64,000 bases of DNA from Actinomadura meyerae (GCF_900188445.1 NZ_FZOR01000029.1:46008-110007); one strand, 5' to 3'; positions 38,214-47,181 are shown, counted from the stretch's first letter. Numbers and translations are program-made. Notes: generated from the sequence alone by a model not told the origin.

Positions 38214-39302
38214 ATGACCATGGCGGACACTGGCGGAGACCAGAGCAAGGAGCTACCCGTTGAGCAGCTCAAGGAAGCCGGCCGGGAGCTCCTCCAGGCG
38301 CTCATGGTGCGCACGATCACGGGGGCCAGCGGCAAGATCCAGGACGTGACCAAGCGGGTGACCGATGCCACGGAAGGCGCGGACACCGGCACGAAGATGG
38401 CCGCCGCGGGCGCGAAGAAGATCGCCGAGGGGGAGTCCCCGCTCAAGGCGGGCATGAGCGCGGGCATGACCGGCGCGAAGGAGAAGGTGAAGAACGCCCT
38501 GCCCTTCGGTGGCGGAAAGGGCGGCAAGGACGGCGGGGGCCAGGACGGCAAGGGCGGAGGTAAGGGCGGCCCCAAGGTCGTCAACATCCTCGAAGAGTTC
38601 GATGTCGGACTGCCGCTCCGTGTCGCTTACAACCAGTGGACGCAGTTCGCCGACTACCCGAGCATCACGAAGAAGGTGGAGAGCGTCGAGCAGGAGTCGG
38701 ACGAGAAGATCAACTGGCGGGCGCAGATCTTCCTCTCCCACCGCAGCTGGGAATCGACGATCATCGAGCAGGTGCCGGACGAGCGGATCGTCTGGAAGTC
38801 CAAGGGAGCCAAGGGCTACGTCGACGGAGCCGTGACGTTCCATGAGCTGACCCCGAACATGACGCGCATCCTGCTGGTCGCCGAGTACCACCCGGATGGC
38901 TTCTTCGAGAAGACCGCGAACCTGTGGCGGGCCCAGGGACGCCGGCTCCGCCTGGACTTCAAGCACATCAAACGCCACATGATGACCCAGGCCCTCCTGA
39001 GGCAGGACGAGATCGAGGGCTGGCGCGGTGAGATCCGCGACGGCGAGGTGGTCAAGACCCACGAGGACGCGCTTAAGGAGGAGCAGGAGGCCAAGGAAGA
39101 ACAGGAAGGTCAGGGCAAGGACGAGCAGAAGGCCCAGGGCGAGGGCGAGCAGGAGGCCCAGGGCAAGGACGAGCAGGAAGACGCCCAGGGTAAGGACGAA
39201 CAGCAGGAGGCCGAGGGCAAGAGCGAGGAGGAGCAGGAGGCTCAGGGCAAGGAGGAGCAAGAGACCCGCGAGAAGGAGAAGGTCGGGAGTGCCAGTGCCT
39301 GA
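38214..39302 (+). CDS. SRPBCC-domain protein of the gas-vesicle-cluster type
   Basis: About 362 aa. An N-terminal amphipathic region (ELPVEQLKEAGRELLQALMV; repeated Ala/Gly helices) and a Gly/Lys-rich spacer (GGGKGGKDGGGQDGKGGG) precede an SRPBCC (START-like) domain (about 125-265; VNILEEFDVGLPLRVAYNQW, FADYPSITKKVESVEQ, RIVWKSKGAKGYVDGAVTFH). The tail is a run of charged EEQE/GKDEQ repeats. Proteins with this order occur in actinobacterial gas vesicle (gvp) clusters, where SRPBCC proteins may bind lipid. No gvpA is present here. The start is uncertain among 38211 (GTG), 38214 and 38220 (ATG). Confidence 0.75.
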   Translation: MTMADTGGDQSKELPVEQLKEAGRELLQALMVRTITGASGKIQDVTKRVTDATEGADTGTKMAAAGAKKIAEGESPLKAGMSAGMTGAKEKVKNALPFGGGKGGKDGGGQDGKGGGKGGPKVVNILEEFDVGLPLRVAYNQWTQFADYPSITKKVESVEQESDEKINWRAQIFLSHRSWESTIIEQVPDERIVWKSKGAKGYVDGAVTFHELTPNMTRILLVAEYHPDGFFEKTANLWRAQGRRLRLDFKHIKRHMMTQALLRQDEIEGWRGEIRDGEVVKTHEDALKEEQEAKEEQEGQGKDEQKAQGEGEQEAQGKDEQEDAQGKDEQQEAEGKSEEEQEAQGKEEQETREKEKVGSASA

Positions 39303-39386
39303 CGGAGACCCGACGTTTTCGCTGATAGGCGTCGGGTAGCGGGTCGTGACACGGAGGCAGAGACCGTCCGAGGCTCGGGGGGAGCG

Positions 39387-40628
39387 ATGGACACCGGTGC
39401 GTCTGGCAAGCAGGAGCCCACGCGGGAACTACAGCGGAGCGAGGGCCCGGACGTCTACCTCAACGTCCCCCAGCTCGAAGTGGAGGAGATCTCCCTTGAG
39501 GTGGAGAACCTCGAGGCGCACGTCTCGCTCGTCGCCCAGGTCCTGGACCTGCTCAGGCTGAATGTCGGCGCGGATGTCTTCCTCGGACGGGTCAAGCTGG
39601 AGATCAAGGGGGTCAAGGCGCAGGCGGAGCTGGACGTCCGGCTGGACAACGTGGCCGTCATCGTCGACCGGGTGCTGACCACGCTCGACCGCAACCCGGA
39701 GATCCTCCAGCACATCGGACGCGGCGTGGAGGCGGCGGCGCGCGACATCGGCTCCGGTGCCGGTACCGCCGTAGGCGAAGTGGGCAGGGGCGCGGGCGGT
39801 GCCGTGCAGGACGTCGGTAAGGGCGCCGGAGGTGCCGTCCAAGAAGTTGGTAGGGGCGCGGGCGGTGCTGTGGAAGACGTGGGCAAGGGTGCGGGCGGTG
39901 CCGTGCAGGATGTCGGCAAGGGAGCCGGAGGCGCCGTCCAGGACGTTGGCAAGGGCGCCGGAGGCGCGGTTCAGGACGTCGGTTCGGGTGCGGGCGGTGC
40001 CGTGCAGGACGTCGGTCAAGGCACGGGTGGCGCCGTCCAAGATGTCGGTTCGGGCGCGGGAGAAGCTGCCAAGGATGTCGGTTCGGGCGCGGGTGACGCC
40101 GCCAAGGAAGCCGGTTCGGGGGCCGGTGACGCCGCGCAGAATGTCGGTAAGGGTGCGGGCAGCGCGGTTGGAGATGCGGGCTCGGCCGCCGGCGGCGCGG
40201 TCAAGGACGCCGGCGAGACCACCGAACAGGCTGCGGAAACGGCTGGTGCGGCGGCGAGTACGGCGGCCCCCGGCGGTACGGACGCCCCCGGCACCGCCGA
40301 TGCCCGGCCAGAAGAAGACGAGCCCCAGGCGTCCTCTGAGAAAACAGAGGAGGCCGACGAGGACAAGGGCGAGGACAGGGAACCCAAGGACAAGGACAAG
40401 GGACCCGAGGACAAGGGACCCGAGGACAAGGGACCCGAGGACAAGGACAAGGAACCCGAGGAACCCGAGGGCGCCCCCGCGAAGAACGACTCCGGCGGCG
40501 CCTCTGAGGACGGCGGCGGGTCTGCTGGCCCGGCGTCCATGGAGCAGGCGCTGCACGAGGCTGAGGAGTCCGTGCGCGATCTGGGCCGGGCGCTGCTCCG
40601 GCTGGTCTCCGGGTCCGGGCGGTCGTGA
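39387..40628 (+). CDS. Repeat-rich accessory protein with hendecad (11-residue) helix repeats
   Basis: 413 aa. The N terminus (DVYLNVPQLEVEEISLEVEN, LEAHVSLVAQVLDLLRLNVG, DVFLGRVKLEIKGVKAQAEL) is a beta/alpha region that in other actinobacteria accompanies SRPBCC and gas-vesicle genes. From about residue 120 to 285 some fifteen copies of an 11-residue unit, consensus VGKGAGGAVQD, follow. They should form a long amphipathic helix of hendecad type, like LEA or perilipin-type lipid-surface helices. A Glu/Lys/Asp/Pro tail ends in a predicted helix EEAEESVRDLGRALLRL-like stretch. ATG 39387 has GGGGGAG upstream. The stop overlaps the next gene by 4 bp. Confidence 0.7.
   Translation: MDTGASGKQEPTRELQRSEGPDVYLNVPQLEVEEISLEVENLEAHVSLVAQVLDLLRLNVGADVFLGRVKLEIKGVKAQAELDVRLDNVAVIVDRVLTTLDRNPEILQHIGRGVEAAARDIGSGAGTAVGEVGRGAGGAVQDVGKGAGGAVQEVGRGAGGAVEDVGKGAGGAVQDVGKGAGGAVQDVGKGAGGAVQDVGSGAGGAVQDVGQGTGGAVQDVGSGAGEAAKDVGSGAGDAAKEAGSGAGDAAQNVGKGAGSAVGDAGSAAGGAVKDAGETTEQAAETAGAAASTAAPGGTDAPGTADARPEEDEPQASSEKTEEADEDKGEDREPKDKDKGPEDKGPEDKGPEDKDKEPEEPEGAPAKNDSGGASEDGGGSAGPASMEQALHEAEESVRDLGRALLRLVSGSGRS
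39745..40233 (+). repeat. 33-bp tandem array encoding about fifteen hendecads
   Basis: Units such as gtcggtaagggcgccggagg + tgccgtccaagac recur every 33 bp inside the accessory gene, with copies 65-100% alike by eye. The period equals 11 codons, keeping frame under expansion or contraction. Confidence 0.8.
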
Positions 40629-40900
40629 CCATGAGCGGCGACGAGCGTCCGGACGCCGAGGTCCGGCGGACGGCCGACATCCTCTTCACGGCCCGCATCC
40701 AAGCCGATGAGCTGCGCTTCGAGGTCGCCCCGGAGAGCTCGGTCGAGTTCACCGGCGACGCCTCCGCCGAATCGTCGTCCGGCAGCGCCCGCACGAACCT
40801 CCCGGACGAGGTGGACGAACACGTCACCTACCGCGACGTACAGATCGACTACGCGATCGCGGCCAAGCTCGCGCCCCCGGATGCGGACGACGACGACTGA
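40625..40900 (+). CDS. Small acidic protein coupled to the hendecad-repeat gene
   Basis: 91 aa from GTG 40625, overlapping the preceding stop by GTGA (an ATG two codons on is an alternative). Acidic, with a beta-rich core (FTARIQADELRFEVAPESSVEFTGD... HVTYRDVQIDYAIAAKLAPP) and a poly-Asp end. Unknown family. The coupling places it in one operon with the SRPBCC and hendecad proteins. Probably a third component of the same surface or lipid-associated assembly; no catalytic motif. Confidence 0.65.
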   Translation: MTMSGDERPDAEVRRTADILFTARIQADELRFEVAPESSVEFTGDASAESSSGSARTNLPDEVDEHVTYRDVQIDYAIAAKLAPPDADDDD

Positions 40901-40958
40901 ACCTGGATCAGCCTTCCTGCGTCTGTACCTGGACATGTGATCGTCCAAAGGGAGCAGG

Positions 40959-41927
40959 ATGCTGAACCTCGACGGCTGGAATGCGATCGACGGCGTGCTC
41001 AAGGAGCGGTACGGGGACGCCGAGCGCCTCGAATGGGACGCGCCGATGCCGTACCGGCCGATGGGGCCGATGCCGATGGGGCAGTTCGTCACCAACACGA
41101 TCGCCGTCTATCCGCGCACGGACCCGGTGCCCCACTGGCATCTCATCGGCTACGCGCTCACCGCGCCGTTCGAGGAGCGCGGCTACGAGTTCACGCTGCG
41201 CGTGCCGCGCCTTCCGCACGACACGGCCGCGCCGAACTGGGCGATGGCCCTCCTGGAGAAGCTGGCGTCGTACGTGTCGAAGAGCGGCAACGACTTCCAG
41301 CCGGGCCACTACATCGAGTTCCCCGATCCGCTCGACCCGGAGCGGCCCGGCTCGGCGCTCCGCGCGGGCGCGTTCGTCCTCGACCCGGAACTCGGCCGCG
41401 CCGGTACGCCCCTCGGCGAGGTCGCCTTCCTCCAGTTCGTCGGCATCACGACCGACGAACTCCACGCCGCACAGTCGTGGCACGTCGCGGGTCTCATGGA
41501 CGCGATGGCGCCGCACCTCCCGCTGCTCATGACGGACCTCGACCGTACGTCCCTCGCGGACGATCCCGGAGCCGCGGACGCCGTCCGGGACGGCTCCCGG
41601 CGCGACGGATCCGGCACCGGCTACCTGTACTTCCAGCAGCTCGACGCCGACACGTCCGACGGCGTGACGCTGGAGATCGGCGCGCGGCACGTCCCGCAGT
41701 TCACCCGCGTCCTGCCGGCGCGCGTCCCGCACGGCGCCCCGCTGATCCTGCGCGGCCCCGGCCGCCCCGTCGCGCTGCTCCCGGGCCAGTCCGTGACGCA
41801 CAACGAGGCCGAGCATGCCCTCGAGATCACCCTTCCGGACGCCGTCTGCCACGCCATCGCCGAGACCGTCCGCCCCCAGCCGGGCACCTACCGCGTGGGC
41901 GCCCTGACCGTGACCATCGTCCCCTGA
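40959..41927 (+). CDS. Suppressor-of-fused (SUFU) domain protein
   Basis: 322 aa. The N-terminal 190 residues match the SUFU fold: PVPHWHLIGYALTAPFEERGYEFTLRVPR, NWAMALLEKLASYV, FVLDPELG...VAFLQFVGITTDELHAAQSW. A C-terminal about 90-residue region (VTLEIGARHVPQFTRVLPARV, GRPVALLPGQSVTHNEAEHALEITLPD) is a second beta domain often found with it. In bacteria SUFU proteins commonly act as immunity proteins in polymorphic toxin systems; no toxin gene is adjacent here, so this could be a stand-alone or orphan immunity gene. AGGGAGCAGG precedes ATG 40959. Confidence 0.88.
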   Translation: MLNLDGWNAIDGVLKERYGDAERLEWDAPMPYRPMGPMPMGQFVTNTIAVYPRTDPVPHWHLIGYALTAPFEERGYEFTLRVPRLPHDTAAPNWAMALLEKLASYVSKSGNDFQPGHYIEFPDPLDPERPGSALRAGAFVLDPELGRAGTPLGEVAFLQFVGITTDELHAAQSWHVAGLMDAMAPHLPLLMTDLDRTSLADDPGAADAVRDGSRRDGSGTGYLYFQQLDADTSDGVTLEIGARHVPQFTRVLPARVPHGAPLILRGPGRPVALLPGQSVTHNEAEHALEITLPDAVCHAIAETVRPQPGTYRVGALTVTIVP

Positions 41928-41932
41928 CGCGC

Positions 41933-41968
41933 GCGAGCCGCCTCTTCACCCAAGGAGGGGCGGCTCGC
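41933..41968. terminator. Hairpin between convergent SUFU and mcrC genes
   Basis: gcgagccgcc (41933-41942) pairs with ggcggctcgc (41959-41968), and the loop is partly self-complementary (tc/ga). It lies 6 bases past the SUFU stop and about 50 bases past the mcrC stop. Confidence 0.6.
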
Positions 41969-42018
41969 ACATATGACGCAACACCGCTGAACAGCGCGCA
42001 CGCCACCCCAGAACGGAG

Positions 42019-43284
42019 CTACGGCGTCATCAGTCGGCGCAGTTCGGCGAGTAGCGCCTCCCGATCGTCGACGGACCTCAGCACACGCGGAATGTTGACC
42101 GCCACGTACGTCACCCCCGCGGCCGCGTTCCCGTCCCCACGATGGAGGGTGACCGTCCTTGACGGGACATCGCGGTCGCTGGCGTACACGATGAAGGCGA
42201 CCGGGACGCCTTCCGAGCCGCCGGCCGCCTGCGCGTACACGAAGCTCTGGTACAGATCGGACGCCGCGACGTTCTTGTCCGCATAGAGCTTGTACTTGGC
42301 ATCGACGGAACAGCGCCGGGCGTTCCGCCCATGCCCTTGGACGAGTTGGACGTCCGGCCGAATCTCGGTGTAAGCCCCGCTTCCCCCGCCCCTGATCGCC
42401 CCGGCCAAGCTCTCCTGTGCCCGCACGACGACATCGGATCCGCCGAAGGCGTCCCGCAGCAGCCTGGTCACGAACTTCTCGAACAGCGCGTTCATGTCGA
42501 TCATGAAGGCGTGCGTCGTCCGGCCGTGGGCGGTGTGCCGATCGGTGAAGGACGAGCCCTCCAGCAGCATCCGGGCCCACCGGTGCGCGTCGCGGTAGTG
42601 CTCGTTGGCCCGGTGGTAGGTGAGGCGCTCCACGGCCGCGCGCACATCGAACGCGCCGGACGAGCACACGCTGGAGAAGTCGGCCGCGAGCCGCCGCGCC
42701 GCAGCGCGCACGTCCGGGTCCTTCGCCGTCCGGGCCGCGAGCTGGAGCGCCGCACCGCAGAGCCGGTTGTCGAGGATGTCGGCGCTGCGTTCGTCGTACC
42801 GGCACTCCAGCCGGTCGAGCATCCCGAACCGTCGCGTGACCTGCTGCTCTACCAGCAGCCTTCCCCGGACGACCGGAAGCGCGTCCTCGCGCCGCACGTA
42901 CTCGCGCCGCAGCCCGTGCCGGAGCAGCCGGTCGCACTCCCGCGTCAGCAGCAGGCACACGAGGTCTCGCAGATCCAACCCGTCCCCCAGCCGCCGCAGC
43001 AGCGGCAGTTCACGCAGGGACTGCAACCCGGCCGCATAGTCGAGCATCTCCAGCACGCCGAGTTCGGATCCGGCGAGCTTCGGCACGACGCGGACGGATG
43101 CACGGTCGAGGTCGACCACGCCCACGTGCGACCCGGCCTCGATCTCGAGCCACCCGTCCCTGAGCCATCGCAGAGTCAGCCGCTTCGACAGTGCATCCGA
43201 CCGGGTGACGGCGATGTCGGCCGCGGACGGTTCGAGCCCCGGCACCCTCCGCTTCTCGTACTCCTTGACGACGATGGGCTCCAT
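42019..43284 (-). CDS. mcrC: McrC, nuclease subunit of a type IV (modification-dependent) restriction system
   Basis: 421 aa. An N-terminal DUF2357/McrC-type beta domain (LRDGWLEIEAGSHVGVVDL, VVPKLAGSELGVLEMLDYA) leads to ALPVVRGRLLVEQQVTRR and a C-terminal PD-(D/E)XK nuclease domain. In the latter, the catalytic residues are visible in EIRPDVQL and CSVDAKYKLY (Asp ... Asp-x-Lys, about 335-352). It cleaves DNA when driven by the McrB GTPase at modified sites. ATG 43284 overlaps the mcrB stop (TGATG). McrC looks intact, whereas its partner is frameshifted. Confidence 0.93.
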   Translation of the reverse strand: MEPIVVKEYEKRRVPGLEPSAADIAVTRSDALSKRLTLRWLRDGWLEIEAGSHVGVVDLDRASVRVVPKLAGSELGVLEMLDYAAGLQSLRELPLLRRLGDGLDLRDLVCLLLTRECDRLLRHGLRREYVRREDALPVVRGRLLVEQQVTRRFGMLDRLECRYDERSADILDNRLCGAALQLAARTAKDPDVRAAARRLAADFSSVCSSGAFDVRAAVERLTYHRANEHYRDAHRWARMLLEGSSFTDRHTAHGRTTHAFMIDMNALFEKFVTRLLRDAFGGSDVVVRAQESLAGAIRGGGSGAYTEIRPDVQLVQGHGRNARRCSVDAKYKLYADKNVAASDLYQSFVYAQAAGGSEGVPVAFIVYASDRDVPSRTVTLHRGDGNAAAGVTYVAVNIPRVLRSVDDREALLAELRRLMTP

Positions 43285-44167
43285 CAGGCGCCCGCGTTCG
43301 CCTGGAGTTCGGAGGACAGTGCCTCGACGAGCCGTTCGTCGCTGAGCCCCGCGACGGTGTGGGCCTGCACGTCCACGATCTCCTGGCCGAGGAAGCGGGA
43401 CAGCATCGAGTAGTCGTCGTAGGCGTACTCCTGGAGCAGCGGCAGCACCTCGGTGCGGACGATGGCGGCCAGGTCGGCCTCGCTGTCGACCGGCTCCCCG
43501 CCCGGCATGAAGAACGAGTGCCCGATCTGCCGCTCCCGTCCCAGCTCCTTGACGACCCGCCGGTTGAGTTCCCGCAGCAGCAGGCCCAGATCCACGTCTC
43601 CGACCTTCTGCCCGTCGAGGGCCTCGGTGTCGGGCAGCAGCTCATGGAAGGCGAACCGGCGCCGCAGTGCGGAGTCCAGCAGCCGGATGCTGCGGTCCGC
43701 GGTGTTCATCGTCCCCAGGACGTGGACGTTGGACGGGACGGCGAACCGCCGCCCGCTCGGCAGCGTGATGTGCATGCCGCGCTTGTCCGGCTCCAGCAGC
43801 GTGATCAGCTCTCCGAGGATCTTCGGGATGTCGCCCCGGTTGATCTCATCGATCAGCAGCAGGTACGGCCGTTCGGGATTGGCCGAGGCCGCCTCGCAGA
43901 CCCGCTTGAAAACTCCGTCCCGCAGCACGAGCCGCAGCCCGCCCCGCCCGCCCTCGTCCGGACGGAACCCCTCGATGAAGTCCTCGTAGCCGTACGCGGG
44001 ATGGAACGTCACCTGCGTCAGGTACCCGGCCTCGCGGAGAGCGTCCAGTGCGCGCCGGAACTCGGCGGTGCCGTAGGGGGCGAGCGGGTCCACACCCGTC
44101 CCCGGAACCTTCGTCACCAGCCACCAGAGGGCGAAGCGCAGGCTCGTGTACGTCTTCCCGGTCCCCG
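43284..44167 (-). pseudogene. mcrB: mcrB, 3' part: AAA+ GTPase module after the frameshift
   Basis: The reading frame resumes as KTYTSLRFALWWLVTKVPG and continues through FHPAYGYEDFIEGFRP, Walker B YLLLIDEINRGD, LITLLEPDKRG and the sensor/Asn motif GTMNTADRSIRLLDSALRRRF. It ends in the lid helices (SELQANAGA). This is the McrB GTP-hydrolysing motor. The 5' frame reaches VVLYGPRGPGRR and then goes out of frame. Inserting one base near 44167 restores GPPGTGKT exactly, so a single-base deletion in the Walker A codons is the simplest explanation. A GTG at 44117 could in principle start a P-loop-less protein. Confidence 0.85.
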
Positions 44168-45748
44168 CGGCCCGTACAGGACCACCTGCCTCTTACGCCC
44201 GAGAAGCTCCGCGAGCTGGGTGAAGAACGGGTCCGCGGGGGCGACCTCGCTTTTGAGCTGCCCGGGCGTCCCCGTCTTGCGGAGAGACTTCCACAGCTCG
44301 GCCGAGACCCTTGCGACGGTGACCGTACCCCACGACTTCTGTGGCCGGGCCAAAGTCTGCGCGTAATCGGTGTCCCAGTCGACGGAAACCGTGTGCTGGA
44401 AAGCCGTGCGGTCGTCACGCCACTTGTAGCCCTCCTGGGTCACCGTCCCGACGCCGAGTACCTCCTTGGTGCCCTTGTTGGCCACCACCAGATCACCAGG
44501 CTTGAGCTGGTAGAGCCGCCACACCTCGTTCGCCTTCGCCGAGATCTTGCTCCTGTTGCCCCTGTACTCGGCGGAGTACGCCTCTTCGAACGCGGCTCGG
44601 AATTCCTCCTCCGAGCCGTACTCGGTAAGGTCTCCGACCTCTTCCCAGCCGATGCAGATGTAGCCGCCCGTGAGGCAGTCGTCCCAGTACTTGGCGTTCT
44701 CGCCGGGTGCGACCTTGAGGATCGTCGTGGTGGGCGGACGCGGGTCGGCCCACTCGTAGAGGAACGTGCCGATCTCGTACGGGTGCCAACCGGAGAAGCG
44801 CCCGTCGCCGTCGACGATCTGCTTGAGGCGCTCATGTGCCGCGAACGCGTCGAGTTGTGCCGTCTCTCCGGACAGATGAAAGATGAACGCGCGCACGTGG
44901 TCCCGGCTCCTGACCGGGACGAGCGCCTTGGGGAAGTAGCAGGAAAGCGCCTTGGCGGTCAGGGCGGGCGCCGGACGGATCGAGTCGATGGTGTCGACGT
45001 CGGCGAGCCGTCCCGCCTGGACGCTCTCGAATGCCTCGACGAAGCCTGCTCGCACACTCTCCCAGGCCTGCCGCTCGTCGGCGTACTCGGAGGGAAATCG
45101 CCACACGCCCTCCTTCTTCCGTCGGAAGACGAGATGTTTGCCTGCGCTTCCTCCTCTCATGCTCGCGAGGGCGGGCGTTCCGAACTCCATGCGGTGACAG
45201 AAGGAATCCTGGTAGACGTCTGTTCCCAGCGCGTATCGCTCCAACGGCATGGCCGGCCAGGCGTCCAACGGAAAGTCGCTCACCACTTGTGCGATCTGCG
45301 CATCCGCCTCCGCGATCCGACTCGCGCGGGCGCTTCGGTCGAACTCGGAGAGCGCTTCCGACAGCGGCTTGACGGGTGTGGTGATGCCGCTGAACGCGGC
45401 GAGGGGGACGAGTGTGCACGACTGGCACACCTTGGACACCGGGTGGCCGGCCCCGTTCCGCAGCCCGGCATCCGCCGCGAAGGCATGCCGTCTCCGCACG
45501 TCGTCCACCGGCCCGGCCTGCAGAAGGCGCAGCCACAGATCCCCGTCCGGGTCGGGGTGGACCTCCCAGCCGTCCTCGTATCCGACCATGTGCGTGCAGT
45601 TCCGGCTGTGGTGGAGCGCGGTCCCATCGCTCGCCGGGCAGATCACCTCACCGGAGGACGGCGTCAACTCGTAGGACTGTCCGTTGTAGTGGACGATGCG
45701 GCGCCCGTCGGGGGTTTCGTTGATGGTGACGCTCAGTCCAATGCCCAT
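44168..45748 (-). pseudogene. mcrB: mcrB, 5' part: Zn-type N domain and EVE-like modified-base reader
   Basis: About 525 aa from ATG 45748. The N terminus has a Cys/His cluster (VICPASDG, HHSRNCTHM, VCQSC) that could bind zinc and recalls small HNH-like or treble-clef readers. A helical middle domain (FPSEYADERQAWESVRAGF... ALVPVRSRDHVRAFIFHLSG) is followed by an EVE/PUA-like domain (KVAPGENAKYWDDCLTGG, YICIGWEEVGDL, YQLKPGDLVVANKGTKEVLG, VGTVTQEGYKW), a fold known to recognise modified bases. It then enters the AAA+ domain, reading VVLYGPRGPG before the frame is lost. The intended full-length McrB would be about 820 aa. Whether the lesion is real or a sequencing error cannot be decided here. 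Confidence 0.82.
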
Positions 45749-45994
45749 CCTCAATTGGTAGCGGATGTTCGTTGAGGCGTTACCCGTGGAACCCCGGTCG
45801 ACACTGGCCGACTCCGGTCACTCCAAATAACGGGTACATGGAAAAGTAGGCTCTCGGTATGTATCGGCCGTTCCGCCAAATAAGCGGCGGCTCACCATAT
45901 GCCGTGCGTCGCTGCGTCTATTCCGTTCCTGCGACTTATTCCGGTGCGAACAGCTCTTGCTGGACACGACTTCACCGAGCTGCTTCACGGTCTG

Positions 45995-46241
45995 AACACC
46001 GTCCACCAACCGCCGACGCGACCACTCGCGAGGCCTCCCCAGCCGATTGGGCCGGGGAAGCAACGGCTCCAGCACCCGCCACTGCCGGTCGGTCAGATCC
46101 TTACGCGCTCCAATCGATACCCTGGCCACCGAGGTCTCCGTGCAGATGGTCTTCTTGGTCGTTGATCCATCTACCGGAGACCTCACCCATCTCCAGACAC
46201 GACATGCCGACCAGGGACGAGACTTCCTAAACAGGGCCTAG
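45995..46241 (-). pseudogene. IS5-family transposase remnant
   Basis: The minus strand encodes DLTDRQWRVLEPLLPRPNRL-GRPREWSRRRLVDGV (46099-45995), the N-terminal signature of IS5-family transposases. After this the sequence leaves the family and no catalytic DDE region remains. At 46229-46241 cctaaacagggcc resembles the terminal inverted repeat commonly seen at these elements. The surrounding 45749-46263 is relatively A/T-richer than neighbours and has no intact gene. It marks an insertion/deletion scar between mcrB and a truncated regulator. Confidence 0.75.
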
Positions 46242-46263
46242 GTGCGGGCCTCGGCGGTCGTGG

Positions 46264-46563
46264 TCACGGATGAGCTCCGACCGCTCGGGCGATCGCGTCG
46301 GCGGCGGTGGTCGGGGCTTCGGCCGCGCTGATGGTGGCGCCGGTACCGGCCCAGGTGAACATCCAGGCGCCGCCGATGTAGTCGGCGCCGACCTCGGCGG
46401 ACCTGCCGGGTGCGTGGGTGTTGATCACGTACAGGACGGGGGTGCCGCTGCGCTGGACGATGCCGCACGCCATCCCGCCGCGCCTGCGCACGGCCTCGTC
46501 GAGAGCGGCCAGGAACGCGCGCCGTCCCTGTGCCGGCATGGCCGTCTGATCGTCAATGGTCAT
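46264..46563 (-). CDS. Small hypothetical protein
   Basis: 99 aa from ATG 46563 (GGCGAG just upstream). The sequence FLAALDEAVRRRGGMACGIVQRSGTPVLYVINTHAPG and GADYIGGAWMFTWAGTGATISAAEAPTTAADAIARAV is typical of a small actinobacterial family of unknown function, with alternating helix-strand pattern and a conserved 'W.F.W' near the centre. Its 5' end overlaps the frame of the divergent PucR fragment. This implies that the regulator has lost its start rather than that this gene is spurious. Confidence 0.6.
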   Translation of the reverse strand: MTIDDQTAMPAQGRRAFLAALDEAVRRRGGMACGIVQRSGTPVLYVINTHAPGRSAEVGADYIGGAWMFTWAGTGATISAAEAPTTAADAIARAVGAHP

Positions 46564-47110
46564 CTCGCCGCTGTGTGTCGCCGCTGTTCGGTCTGCGCTG
46601 CCCCTCGACAAGGTCGCCGGGTTGGTGTGCCCGTCCCGTCCGGTCAAGTCGGCACCGCTGGACGGCGTGGGCGTCATCATGGCCGCCACCATCGACCCGT
46701 CAGGCTTTCCGGCGGACGTGTGCGCGGGCATCGGCTCCGGCGGGAGCCCCGACCGGTCTTGGCGCGAGGCCCGCACCGCCCTTCGCTTCACGACACCACG
46801 GCGTCCGGTCGTCCACCACGATGACCTGGGTGCGATGGCGCTGCTCGCCCAGATCCCCGTGGACGCCATGCGCGACAACGCCGATGTCGCCGCGATCGCC
46901 TGCCTGTCGGCCGAGGACGTAGAGACCTTGGACGCGTACTGCACCACTGGCTCGCTGCGGCGCGCCGCCGACGTCCTGCATCGGCACCACAGCAGCGTCG
47001 CCCGTCGCCTCGATCAGGTCGCTAGAGCCTTGTCCACCGACCTGACCACCCCTGCTGGTCTGACCCGGGCCCGGCTTGCCCTGACCGCCTGGCATCTGCT
47101 GAACAACTGA
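46556..47110 (+). pseudogene. Truncated PucR/CdaR-family regulator
   Basis: About 184 codons. It carries a late GGDEF-like middle segment (VCAGIGSGGSPDRSWREARTAL) and the C-terminal PucR helix-turn-helix (DLGAMALLAQIPVDAM, VETLDAYCTTGSLRRAADVL-HRHHSSVARRLDQV, LTRARLALTAWHLL). Family members are usually 370-550 aa with an N-terminal sensory domain, absent here. No plausible start or ribosome site is present, and the 5' end overlaps another gene. The adjacent IS5 scar suggests that the front half was lost by rearrangement. Confidence 0.7.
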
Positions 47111-47181
47111 GAAACCGTACCGTCCGCTCGCCCGTCGCTGAATCAGGCGGTTGACGGGGAGCGTTTTGATTTACTCGCGGG

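Noticed and set aside
44150..44170. Programmed -1 ribosomal frameshifting in mcrB
   Set aside because: The site (ccgggaag) is not a slippery heptamer, and a one-base insertion restores the exact GPPGTGKT motif, so a deletion or error is simpler.
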